Source: Hydractinia symbiolongicarpus (Eukaryota > Cnidaria > Hydrozoa > Anthoathecata > Hydractiniidae). Taken from it: a stretch of 64,000 nucleotides of DNA. The stretch is taken from the NCBI RefSeq assembly GCF_029227915.1, contig NC_079876.1, positions 28,865,828 to 28,929,827 on the forward strand. Reading direction: 5' to 3'. Positions 22,642 through 33,023 of this stretch are shown piece after piece. A model generated the notes under the pieces. The model did no database searches and had not been told where the DNA came from. It saw nothing but the letters and a program-made list of their open reading frames with translations. Position 1 is the first letter of the stretch. Every line of letters starts with the position of its first letter. Position numbers and translations under genes: made by a program.

Positions 22642-22757
22642 TCTTTTTAATAATAGCCGTATTCCGTCTCTGTCTGTCCGAAAGTCACGTCCTGTTACGG
22701 AAGCACGAAATGCGATATATAAAGGACGGGCGACCCCGTGGAAAAATGACCGATTAG
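22642..22757 (+). mobile_element. Mini-Helitron, second of three head-to-tail
   Basis: Begins TCTTTTTAATAATAGCCG directly after the CTAG end of the preceding copy, and ends GACCGATTAG followed by T. The 3' hairpin is half lost (CCCCGTGGAAAAATGACC). Confidence 0.65.
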
Positions 22758-22883
22758 TCTATATTACAATACTCGTATACGTCTGTATGTCACGCAAAAT
22801 GGCAACTGCTGTAGCGAAACGCACGATATGCGGTAAAAAAAGGACGGGCGAATCTGTGGAATTATCCAGGGGCCACCAACTAG
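22758..22883 (+). mobile_element. Mini-Helitron, third of three head-to-tail
   Basis: Begins TCTATATTACAATACTCG and ends with a degenerate hairpin followed by GCCACCAACTAG and T. Contains GTCACGCAAAATGGCAAC and GGACGGGCGAA, diagnostic of the family. Confidence 0.7.
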
Positions 22884-23046
22884 TCTTTTAAATAGAAGAA
22901 AGAAAAATGAGAATGAGGTTAGACATACAAAGCACAGGGTGGCACTTAAAGGCGTTTTCAGTATGTAGTATTGGTATTCGTTGTATACAACGCAACATCA
23001 AAAGACGTGACAATTCAAGTAATATTAATATGTCTCCATTTATTAT

Positions 23047-23150
23047 TGGTCACACCCTGACAGTTCATTCTTGATACAAACATATAAGGTAAGATGAATA
23101 TAAACTCACTTGTATTTAACACCTTGTATAGCAACTAGAATAGGTATCAA
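23047..23150 (+). promoter_or_regulatory. Orphan copy of the peptide-gene promoter
   Basis: GGTCACACCCTGACAGTTCA, ACATATAAGGTAAGATGAAT and ACTCACTTGTATTTAACACC repeat the promoter of locus C. The block stops at GCAACTAGAAT, and neither a signal-peptide exon nor a cysteine-rich exon follows. It looks like the remains of a sixth gene copy. Confidence 0.65.
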
Positions 23151-24046
23151 ACGTATGTGGGTATCAATGTCGTCAAAATTAACCATTTGTCACATTTCTT
23201 TATATAATTTCCATTTACTATGGTATTAATTCTTGCTAGACTTATCGAGAAGTTTCATGCAAACAAAAACATCAATGACAACATTGGGTCGTTTTTGATT
23301 TTAATGTATGGTAAAAACTTAAGGATCTGTTTTCTCAAGCAATATGAGCCCTTATCTCATTAAACATGTATTACGTATCCACAATGTTGCCTTTGAAAAT
23401 GATCAAGGTGAAAAAAAATGTAAAGACATCAATATAATCAAAATTGATATTTCCGTGAAAGAAGATATCTTCTGGTCTGTAATTTAATCCTAGCACGTGT
23501 ATATCTCCTAAAAAACCTCTCATAATTACCTAGTAACTAAATAAATTATATATATTATATAAATTATATAAATAAATATGTATAAAATTAATATAAGATT
23601 AAGCAATACTCTTACAAGAAAGTCAACCGTTTTTAAAATCAAAAAACGTACCCCCGTCCAAATGTCCAATACCCCCGCGAAGCAGAAGATTTTTCTAAAA
23701 ATATAATTATAGGTTTAGTTTCGTAAATATTTCCATAAGGTAAGCTACAAATGATATAGGAATAATCTTTCTTTTAAATAATCTTTCACATAGTTTATCC
23801 CTTAGGTGTTATGAGAAAGCGTGCCAGTTTTAAAGTATATCTGAGTACATGCTAAAAAAGCACACCTAAATTCTAAAGCCAAAGAAATTGGCTAACCAAT
23901 TAAATTGCAGTAAATAACAATAAAAATAAAAAACAATTGTTTTATATACACTGTTCTCCATAGGTGTAACCAACACCAAGCCGTTTCATATAAACTAGTC
24001 ATATACAGGTCGACAAACCAAGTGGTACTAATACAATTCCATCCAT

Positions 24047-24151
24047 CCTCGTCCCCAGGGTCTTGTGGTCCCTGAGCCGTTATTTCGGAGTGGGCAACAA
24101 TTTTCGCCGCTATCAGCTTTATCAACAAGGCAAAATTCTCTGGGAACGAGG
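24047..24151. mobile_element. CCTCGTCCCCAGGG-type MITE, copy 2
   Basis: Left end CCTCGTCCCCAGGGTCTTGT and right end CTCTGGGAACGAGG form imperfect inverted repeats. This is the best preserved of three copies (others at 16849-16933 and 30682-30772). Confidence 0.75.
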
Positions 24152-24306
24152 TTGAATACCATCATGTTATGCTTACACCTAGTTATTATCGATGCAAAAA
24201 TAGAAAATAAATGAATATAAGATGCATTGAAATTTTACAACTTGTACAGCTACCAAGAAGATATAGTAACTAAAAAAATAACTTTGTCCATAGCTGTATC
24301 ACTACA

Positions 24307-24573
24307 ATGGTTGCTGCAATTGTAATTTTGTTTTGTATGGTTTGTTTGCCAGTGTATGCAGTCACAGTGGGAAAGGTAGGTTGTTGTTTATGCTGCTGAT
24401 ATTTTTGTTGTTGTTGTTATTTTTCCCATGCATTCGCTGTACTTATTTATAGATAAAGTTTATGTTGATTTTAGGACATTGCAATAGCCAGTTTTACACA
24501 ATACTATGTGAAACCGGAAGAGATTTCGTGCTGCGCGAAATGTAGGGGAGGATCTGAATGCAAAAAACATTGA
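24307..24573 (+). pseudogene. Small secreted cysteine-rich protein, locus D (probably broken)
   Basis: Exon 1 is 24307-24375 (23 codons, donor GTAGGT) with the shared signal peptide (ILFCMVCLPVYA). Exon 2 is 24475-24573 (acceptor GATTTTAG), 32 codons to a TGA. Exon 2 keeps the CC-x2-C-x6-C block but has lost the upstream cysteines. It stops after KKH, where locus E continues with Cys and a basic tail. Immediately downstream, in another frame, a block ending AAMFK matches the end of locus E. A further cysteine-bearing stretch follows near 24635-24710. I read this as a frameshifted or decayed copy, although a 55-aa product cannot be excluded. Confidence 0.6.
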
Positions 24574-25116
24574 CTGCAATGTCGTAGACTAGTTGAAAGA
24601 AATACAAAAGCCGCCATGTTTAAAAAAAACAACAAAATGTGATTATTACTATTCTTGTTGTGGAAACTTAAATTGCCTTAAACAAAGTTTACGCGATTTA
24701 TAAAGTTAAAAAGCAAGAGTTTCTTTGTAAATAATTGTGTTTGTGATTTTTGTGTTTTTAATGTAATCATTATATATATATAAAAAAAATTATCTATTGT
24801 TTCCTGAAGTTTTGGAACTTTTTAATTTTAATAAATTGTCGCATGACTGAGTTTTGAATTTTCAGTGAAATAGACATACTTTATCATACCCAACTATAAG
24901 AAATATAATGAACCTGTCCTTGTCCTGCTTTATTAACAATTGGAATCCTGCACTGTAATATTGCACAAAATGTTGTTGAGCCAAATTTTATGGCAGAGAT
25001 GCATTCTGCATGCTACAAAATCTTAAAGCGACCCGCCTGCAAAATTAATGAATGCTTCTCAACGGTCGACTTCAAAGTGAAAATTCACCACAACTTATTT
25101 AATCTTTCTATGGATA

Positions 25117-25232
25117 CTAGTCGTTAGCCCGTGGAAGAATCCACGGGTTCGCTCGTCCTTTTTATACTTGCGCAGCTAAGCTATTATTTTGCGTGACAGA
25201 CGGACAGACGTATACGGGTATTATAATATAGA
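25117..25232 (-). mobile_element. Mini-Helitron (116 bp, complete)
   Basis: In minus-strand sense it begins TCTATATTATAATACCCG after an A. It ends with CCCGTGGATTCTTCCACGGG, then CTAACGACTAG, followed by T. This is the cleanest copy: no target duplication, A/T insertion site, 3' hairpin and CTAG end all present. Confidence 0.8.
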
Positions 25233-25751
25233 TTTCGAAGATTTTGCGAGCTGCAAAATTGTAATAATGTCGTAAATAAGAGTTACCCAATACACTTCAG
25301 TTTACTGCGGATTTCCTCGTTGTTCTCATGTTGTATTTAGATATTCATTTAAGATCTTCCACCTGCAAACTTCCTCGGTTTTAAATGACATATTACATCA
25401 ATAACTCTTAAAAAAGGTCCAATTCTAAGAGATTTCTAACACTTATGTCCAAAACTGTGTAAGAATCTTAAATTTCCTAATACGTACTAACGGCAGGGTT
25501 GCTTTTTTGTTTATTTTGCAACAATGTTGTCAGCTTTACTGTTATATAACCAATATATAATCTATGTATGTTTCTCATTCATAACTTCTTGGTCCTACCA
25601 AGAAGTTATGTTACAGTACATGTCAAGGAATGACAAGATGCAATAAATTACAAACAATCATTAATTTTAAAACAAAGCGACGCCAAAAAACATGACAAAT
25701 CACCTCCATCAATATAATCTAGGAGGAATCCTCCGAGAATTAATCAAACCC

Positions 25752-26190
25752 TGACAATTTATTAACCCTTGTGGGGCGCCGCGTTATTGAAAAGATTCTT
25801 CTTATTTCACTCATCAAATAATCAGCTTCCCAACATTTGAGCACAAGCCCTAAATGGTTCATGTTTAGTACTGCTGTATAGTCCAATTCATTCTCTTCCT
25901 AAAAAACACTTGCGGACAACTGACAATCTGTGTATTTTACTGACTTCATGTGTTTTATTATTTTATTACTTATTATTATATTACAGTCCATAAAATGTTG
26001 CAAGTATGAGTTTCATCCTAATGAATAAGCTCTTCAACCCTCGTGGTGCTTCGCGTATTTGAAAAGACCCTTCTTATTTCAGTCAACAAATAACAGCTTC
26101 CCAATATTTGAGCCACAGGAACTAGATCGTCCATGTATAACACCGCTGAGTAGTCATTCATCCTTTTTCTACAACATTTAGACCACTTTT
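25752..26190. repeat. Diverged direct duplication (~160 bp, two copies)
   Basis: 25752-25910 and 26023-26190 share AACCCT.GTGG.GC, GAAAAGA..CTTCTTATTTCA, CAGCTTCCCAA.ATTTGAG and TAGTC.A.TCAT in the same order. A single unit resembling the downstream satellite (GTGTATTTTACTGAC) lies between them. Confidence 0.65.
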
Positions 26191-26736
26191 CATGACAACT
26201 TCGCCCTCAGGAGTTATGACGGTCCAACAGTGGGGCTGTTCTTGTCCAATTTTTTCCTGGTCATATCTCAGACCCGTTGTTTAAGGGTTTAATTACAGTA
26301 TGCGCGGCATTTGATAAAAAAATTTACATTGAAAGTATAAATATACATATTTATATTTGAATTTTACTGGCTCGTTTTGTTTTAATAGTATTTCGTTAAA
26401 AATATTTATCCTGAAACGGTAAAAAGTCGAATAAAAATTAATTGTTAGTCTGTAAAAATATTATTCACTTTAAGAAAATTTAATACTTGTCGAGTTTAAA
26501 AAAATATGCAAAAAAACTTTACAAATTCTAAATATCAATCTTAACTAAAAATGTGCTAAAAAGGGGAATAAAAAAGCATAAAGTCGGTAAAAATGATTAT
26601 GCGGTAAAAATGATTATGCGGTAAAAATGATTGGTCACTCAAAAAATTCGGTCAAAATTTGCTCATTATTTGTTTTTTGTACCGATCGTTAAAAGTTTTC
26701 AAAACAATGCATATCCATTTTGGCTTAAATGTATTA

Positions 26737-28476
26737 TGTGGTTCTTGTGTATTTTACTGACCTTGTGTAATTTTCGTGTATTTTACTGTCCTATTGTGTT
26801 TTTCGTGTATTTTACTGATCTTATGTGTTTTTCGTGTGTTTTACTGACCTTATGTGTTTTTCGTGTGTTTTACTGACCTTATGTGTTTTTCGTGTATTTT
26901 ACTGTCCAATTGTGCTTTTCGTGTATTTTACTGACATGTGTTTTTCGTGTGTTTTACTGACCTTGTGTGTTTTTCGTGTATTTTACTGACATTATGTGTT
27001 TTTCGTGTATTTTACTGACCTTATGTGTTTTTCGTGTATTTTACTGACATTATGTGTTTTTCGTGTATTTTACTGACCTTATGTGTTTTTCGTGTGTTTT
27101 ACTGACATTATGTGTTTTTCGTGTATTTTACTGACCTTATGTGTTTTTCGTGTATTTTACTGACATTATGTGTTTTTCGTGTGTTTTACTGACCTTATGT
27201 GTTTTTCGTGTATTTTACTGTCCAATTGTGCTTTTCGTGTGTTTTACTGACATGTGCTTTTCGTGTATTTTACTGACATTATGTGCTTTTCGTGTATTTT
27301 ACTGACATTATGTGTTTTTCGTGTGTTTTACTGACATTATGTGTTTTTCGTGTATTTTACTGACATTATGTGTTTTTCGTGTGTTTTACTGACATTATGT
27401 GTTTTTCGTGTGTTTTACTGACATTATGTGCTTTTAGTGTGTTTTACTGACATTATGTGTTTTTCGTGTGTTTTACTGACATTATGTGTTTTTCGTGTAT
27501 TTTACTGACATTATGTGTTTTTCGTGTGTTTTACTGACATTATGTGTTTTTCGTGTATTTTACTGACCTTATGTGTTTTTCGTGTATTTTACTGACATTA
27601 TGTGTTTTTCGTGTGTTTTACTGACATTATGTGTTTTTCGTGTATTTTACTGACATTATGTGTTTTTCGTGTATTTTACTGACATTATGTGTTTTTCGTG
27701 TGTTTTACTGACATTATGTGTTTTTCGTGTATTTTACTGACATTATGTGTTTTTCGTGTATTTTACTGACCTTATGTGTTTTTCGTGTATTTTACTGACC
27801 TTATGTGTTTTTCGTGTGTTTTACTGACATTATGTGTTTTTCGTGTATTTTACTGACCTTATGTGTTTTTCGTGTGTTTTACTGACATTATGTGTTTTTC
27901 GTGTGTTTTACTGACATTATGTGTTTTTCGTGTATTTTACTGACATTATGTGTTTTTCGTGTGTTTTACTGACATTATGTGTTTTTCGTGTATTTTACTG
28001 ACATTATGTGTTTTTCGTGTGTTTTACTGACATTATGTGTTTTTCGTGTATTTGACTGACCTGATATGTTTTTCGTGTATTTTACTGACATTATGTGTTT
28101 TTCGTGTATTTTACTGACCTTATGTGTTTTTCGTGTGTTTTACTGACATTATGTGTTTTTCGTGTGTTTTACTGACATTATGTGTTTTTCGTGTATTTTA
28201 CTGACATTATGTGTTTTTCGTGTGTTTTACTGACATTATGTGTTTTTCGTGTATTTTACTGACCTTATGTGTTTTTCGTGTGTTTTACTGACATTATGTG
28301 TTTTTCGTGTGTTTTACTGACATTATGTGTTTTTCGTGTATTTTACTGACATTATGTGTTTTTCGTGTGTTTTACTGACATTATGTGTTTTTCGTGTATT
28401 TTACTGACCTTATGTGTTTTTCGTGTATTTGACTGACCTGATATGTTTTTCGTGTATTTTACTGATCATATGTGTT
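26737..28476. repeat. 29-bp satellite, about 60 units
   Basis: The unit is ATTATGTGTTTTTCGTGT followed by RTTTTACTGAC. The variable bases are A/G before TTTTAC and ATT/CTT before ATG. Each unit has a single CpG. Two rare variant units (TTTGACTGACCTGATATG) recur 377 bp apart, which is 13 x 29. Another marker (TGTCCAATTGTGC) recurs after 316 bp, which is 11 units less a 3-bp deletion. These spacings show block duplication as well as single-unit growth. No coding frame. Confidence 0.95.
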
Positions 28477-28724
28477 ATATTAGTTTAGATTGATTTCAAG
28501 GACATCAAAAGACATAAGAAACCAGAAACTACTTATACACATCCATCAATGTATGGTCACAACCCCTAACATATAAGACAAGCCAAAAATTGCTAATACA
28601 CTTCAATCAACGCATAGTAATATGGTTACTCATCCAATATATGTTAGTCTTGGGGCGTTGTTTTAAGGCGTTTTCCAGGAGACATGGTCCAGTCTTACAA
28701 ACCTACTTCTATCAAGAAAAGAAC

Positions 28725-28851
28725 TCATCTTGACAGTTTATTATTAATACAAGCATATAAAATAACATGCATGGAAGTTTACTTGCATTTATCTACCAAG
28801 AAGATATATAGTAACTTATAAACTTAATTTGTCCATAACTGTATCGCTACA
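28725..28851 (+). promoter_or_regulatory. Conserved promoter/5' UTR block of locus E
   Basis: CATCTTGACAGTTTATTATT, the TATA-like GCATATAAAATAACATGCAT about 97 bp before the ATG, TACCAAGAAGATATATAGTA and CTGTATCGCTACA lie in the same order as in loci B and C. Confidence 0.7.
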
Positions 28852-29281
28852 ATGATTGCTGCTAAAGTAATTTTGTTTTGTATGGTATGTTTGTTAGTGA
28901 GTGCAGCAAAAGAAGAAAAAGTAGGTCTTTGTTGTTGTTGTTGTTTTTGTTGTGTTGTTGTTGTTGCTGCTGTTGTTGACTTTGTTGTTGTGGTTTTTGT
29001 TGTTGTCTTTGTTATTGTTGTTGTTGTTGTTGCTGTTGTTGTTTTTGTTTTTGTTGTGTTGTTGTCTTTGATGTTGTTGTTGTTGTTGTTTGTTTTCTCA
29101 GTTCTCAATATTACTGATATATTGTGTATTTCAGGGAAATAGATCTATTGATTGTTCTAAATACGAGACAGTTGAACAAATAGCTTGTTGCATATACTAT
29201 GGCGCAAAGGAAGTTCGTGTTAAAAAACATTGTGAACGCAAACGAAATGAAAGAAATAAGGATGCTACCATGTTTAAATAA
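28852..29281 (+). CDS. Small secreted cysteine-rich protein, locus E (2 exons, 71 aa)
   Basis: Exon 1 is 28852-28920 (23 codons, donor GTAGGT) and exon 2 is 29135-29281 (48 codons plus stop, acceptor TATTTCAG), phase 0. The signal peptide (ILFCMVCLLVSA) differs from loci B and C at only a few residues. The mature part keeps only four cysteines (C-x10-CC-x13-C) and ends in a strongly basic tail rich in Lys, Arg and Asn. It is thus less disulfide-rich and more cationic than A to C. AATAAA is at 29427. The gene stands about 375 bp after the satellite array. Role unknown; a cationic secreted peptide could be antimicrobial, but that is inference. Confidence 0.7.
28925..29090. repeat. TTG-rich microsatellite in the locus E intron
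   Basis: GTTGTTGTTG-type tract beginning right after the splice donor, in the sense strand as in the other loci. Confidence 0.85.
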
Positions 29282-29565
29282 ATAGGAAGCAAGAAAACGT
29301 GAAAGAAACTATTAGTTATTCGAACTTGTCGTATAAGCTTATAGTTTACTTGAATTTTTTAACTTTTTTTATCTTTTCTTCACTTTATATTTTCTATGTA
29401 ATGTTAAATATACTCTAAAAAAAAGAAATAAATATACTTTTGTTTTTCTTAAGTTAATGAACTATAATTCTATTTATACTGGAATTGTGAGGTTGTGGAA
29501 GAGGTGTCGGTGAGTTGCTGGATTCCGTTACCAACTCACTTTGTTTTATTCTAACTTCTAAAATA

Positions 29566-29640
29566 GTGGCCAATAAATAGCGCTCAATAAAATAGCGCCC
29601 CAATAAAATAACACCCCAATAAAATAGCACACAATAAGGC
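29566..29640. repeat. Short tandem repeat (CAATAAAATAGCGCC-like)
   Basis: Four imperfect units of about 17-19 bp, each with CAATAAAATA followed by GC/AC-rich bases. Confidence 0.7.
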
Positions 29641-30681
29641 TGAATTTGGCTATAAAAATATTTATTTATCTCTATCTGGCAACTTTCTATTAAAGAAATC
29701 AAAATCTTATTTTGGGTGTTGCAATAACAACAGTGTTGTTGAAAGTTATTCCAGGAAAAGAATTCGGATTTTTTAACATCTTTTTCATTAACAATTCTGT
29801 ATTAAGGGAAGGGTAATGTATTAAAAAGATTACAACGTAGAAACTTCACAATAAGCAATCCAATCGATTTAAAATAGTCAACGTTAATGACGCCTGTTCT
29901 TAGCAAATTAATGACGTCACAGCATCACAACAACAGCAAACAAAACAAAACAAAAAAACAGATTTTATCCCCGTTAATCATTAACAAAATTTGAGTCATT
30001 GAAAAGTTACAATATGTGATTTACCATCCCCCTTCCACCTTAAAACATTAGACACCCAAAACACCAGTATAAATACGGTTAAATTTTGTAGTTCATTAAT
30101 GGAGCGCGGTGTTGTCCCTTCAACCAATCAAATCGAAAGTAAGAAAACGGAAAACGGGAAAGGAGACGGGACGAATAGGATTGAATAGCAGTACTATCAG
30201 CTATTGGCTATTTTCACTCGGTTACCTGGAACAACTGTCGGAACATAAAAAAAAGTTTAACAAAAAATAATTTTAATAGCCATAAACTTAGTTTAACTAA
30301 AGTATTAATGTTTGATAAGTTTCTCCTACTCTCGTTCACAGAGCTTCTTTTTAGCTTTCTGTTATGCGAAAAGAAAACTGGGATCAAGGTTGACTCAATT
30401 ATATGCCTCAATTTTATGATAATTATCTTTCTCAAAAAAAAACGAAATAAGTTCTCTAAAACCCCATTTACCAACTTCGTACTTAAGCAATTATTTTATC
30501 ACCAATGCAGGCTGTTTGATAAGGAACTCTAAATTCTAACTGAGACTTAAAATGTTGCTTTTTTTGTCTTTATTTTACAGCTCAACTGCTCCTTACTTTT
30601 TGCTTGTTCAATATTACCTTTAAAACACAAAAACTTTACATGTTTTTAAATTTCGGTAAGTTTGTCAATGAAAATTAACAT

Positions 30682-30772
30682 CTTCGTCCCCGGGGCTTGT
30701 TGCCTATGCTAAAGCCGCTAGCCTAGCTTGCCCGCCTCGATGTTAAAAAGGCAAAAAACCCTGGTAACGAGG
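30682..30772. mobile_element. CTTCGTCCCCGGGG-type MITE, copy 3
   Basis: Left CTTCGTCCCCGGGGCTTG and right CCCTGGTAACGAGG, with an internal AAAAAGGCAAAA. Same family as 24047-24151 but diverged. Confidence 0.6.
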
Positions 30773-33023
30773 TTGTAAGAATTATTTTTTAAGATTTTTT
30801 GAAGCTTATATCACTTGAAAAAACGCGGGAACTATTATCATTTCTATTTTGTTTTTACATTCCCATTTTTTTTTACTATTTTAGGTTGGGTTGTTGCTTA
30901 TATAAAAAGTGTACACTGTTTAAGACCAAAAGATGATTTCTCTGTCAAAGTGTCAAAAACGTGTTTCTATTCTTTCATTATTAGAATCTACCGACATGGG
31001 AATATCCAAAAGTACAATGAATAATATATCAATTAAAAACACGGAAATGATGAAGTTTTAATAACAGGTCGCAGTGGAAGTTTAAGAATCTAAAATATGA
31101 AAGACGTTGCGTACATACAATTTATTTTTTTGTTTAACGTTCGATGGGATGCTTACAAATATAATTAAAACGTCTGCAAACTTTTTGTGGATACGTAGAG
31201 CGAAATGTTTACTTCTGGTGTAGATTTGTTTTATTCCTATTTTAGATAATGTGTAATACTTTCTGTTGATACGCTTTTTTGTTTCGGAAAGAGAGTATAT
31301 TTAAACTCGTTTGTAGAAATGCCTCCTTCATTGGAAAGCACCCTGGGTGAGTGCATCCTTCAATAAGGTATCTCCAATGAAGTATATTCAATATGGCGTT
31401 ATGTTCGCTTATATTGTTCCTGTTTTTCAAGGAGAGAAAAACAGAACCAGTCTATATTTTATTGTGTTTTCAACCGCCTATATTCCCTGTGTTGTTTATT
31501 TTTAACGAAGGCTGTCTTGAGTGTACAAACGAATCTTTGTTAAATTTTATATTCATATACTTATTTCTAATGAAAAAAACTACAGAGGATGAAGTATCCA
31601 CCATCTATATCTTATACATGATATTTTAAGACCAGCCAGAAACTTTATTACTTATTTGTTCGTTTCTAATCGCTTGGACGTGTGTTTTCTTTAGCCGAGT
31701 ACATCACAGAAAAGTTTGGAGCAACATCTGTTAATTGAAGACTGTAAACAATGTTAGATTTTTCTTAAAGGAACCATGAAATAGATAGCACTGAAGGGAA
31801 TATGATACATTAAATTGTGAGCAGGATGTGACAGGGGTGTATGATAAATCTCTGAATTGTGAATACTACCTGTTGTTTTAATCATTCTCGGTTTGGCCTC
31901 GGTTTGTTCTCGGTTTGGTCTCGGTTTGGTTTAGGGTTAGTGTTATTATGCATAACACTCGGGAACTGTAATGTTGTATTGTAAGAAGTTTAATTTATCA
32001 TATTCCCGTAACAAGGTCAGGCTTCTACTTTACAGAAATTTCATAACAACACGCTCCATTTTTGTAACAAACCAAGTATGTATCCGTCCTGTTATTAATT
32101 TTCGATCGTAATTATTTTCATATGTAGTAATTCTTGCACGTGCGCATTAGCGGAATAAAGATTGTTTGCGCAAAAATTAAGACGCTAGAAAATGTAATTT
32201 TGCAGTTCACACAAAAGAAACCCATCTATACTTTGCTTAAAGACGTGAATTTTTACGAATATTTTCTACTTATTTGTGGGAAGGTTGACGCAAATTTAAA
32301 CGCGCGAAATACATTTATTTCACGCGCATAACTTAATACGAATAGCGAAATCCATGGCCTTGTTTCAATTTCGTCGCAAAATTTATGGCTGTTTCTCCTA
32401 AGGTGAGACAAAAATTGTGGATTAAAAGAAAACAATGTCGTTCCCAGAGCTTTTTAATCGCTTTATCACACAGCCACACATATAACAAAGCGAGAATAAG
32501 TCCTGGAAACCAGAATGCGTTATTTTATTTTAGTAAATATGTAAGCCAAATAGAGTCGATCTCGTTCCTAGTACTTCATATCTCTTAAAAAAAGCAAGAT
32601 TAAGGATTTTGTGGCAACAAACTGAAAAAATGAAGAAAGCTGTTTCTCCCTGCGCTACAATTCATTTTTCGGTTAATTCAAATTATTTAATGAAAATATT
32701 TTTTTAAATTATTTATCTTCGAAGCTGTGTCAGCCTTTTTTGATATATCGAAGCAATAAAGTTTTATCTCACTTGTGCATGCATAATTTATGCGAAATTA
32801 ACGCCTTTATTATTGACATTTTTAATAACTTCACAGTTGCATTGAGGGACCATAGATACAAGTAATAAAAAGTTAGGATAGTGTGGTTTAAAATATCCAG
32901 TTAACACATAAACTTATCAACTTTTGACCTTCTTTTAAAAGGATGATATTAGCCCGGAGAGATGATAGAACAACTTATACATACCAAGGATTTGGAATAA
33001 ATTGATTTGGTATAATTTGCAGA

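Larger units (their letters stand above)
22884..24200. other. Intergenic with an orphan promoter copy and a MITE
   Basis: No gene recognised outside the listed promoter relic and MITE. Confidence 0.45.
24600..26736. other. Intergenic before the satellite
   Basis: No gene seen. Contains the mini-Helitron at 25117-25232, a diverged 160-bp duplication (25752-26190) and a single satellite-like unit at 25929-25957. Confidence 0.45.
29433..33023. other. Intergenic, gene-poor
   Basis: Apart from the short repeat at 29566-29640 and the MITE at 30682-30772, I see no gene. Open frames of 60-90 codons here lack splice or domain support. A run of GGTTTGG-CTC repeats sits near 31885-31935. Confidence 0.45.

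Noticed and set aside
24635-24710. Separate sixth peptide exon (SCCGNLNC)
   Set aside because: No acceptor immediately before it and no own signal exon; kept only as a relic linked to locus D.
26631-26876. 81-codon frame with repeated CVLLTLCVFRVFY
   Set aside because: It is the 29-bp satellite read in one frame.
26737-28476. CRISPR-like array
   Set aside because: The units are directly adjacent with no unique spacers, and the context is eukaryotic.
28824-29142. Frames rich in Thr/Asn (minus) and Val/Cys (plus)
   Set aside because: Translations of the TTG tract in the locus E intron; only the first 23 codons of the plus frame are a real exon.
30815-31024. 69-codon frame with a hydrophobic start
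   Set aside because: No splice or promoter support and no recognisable cysteine or domain pattern.
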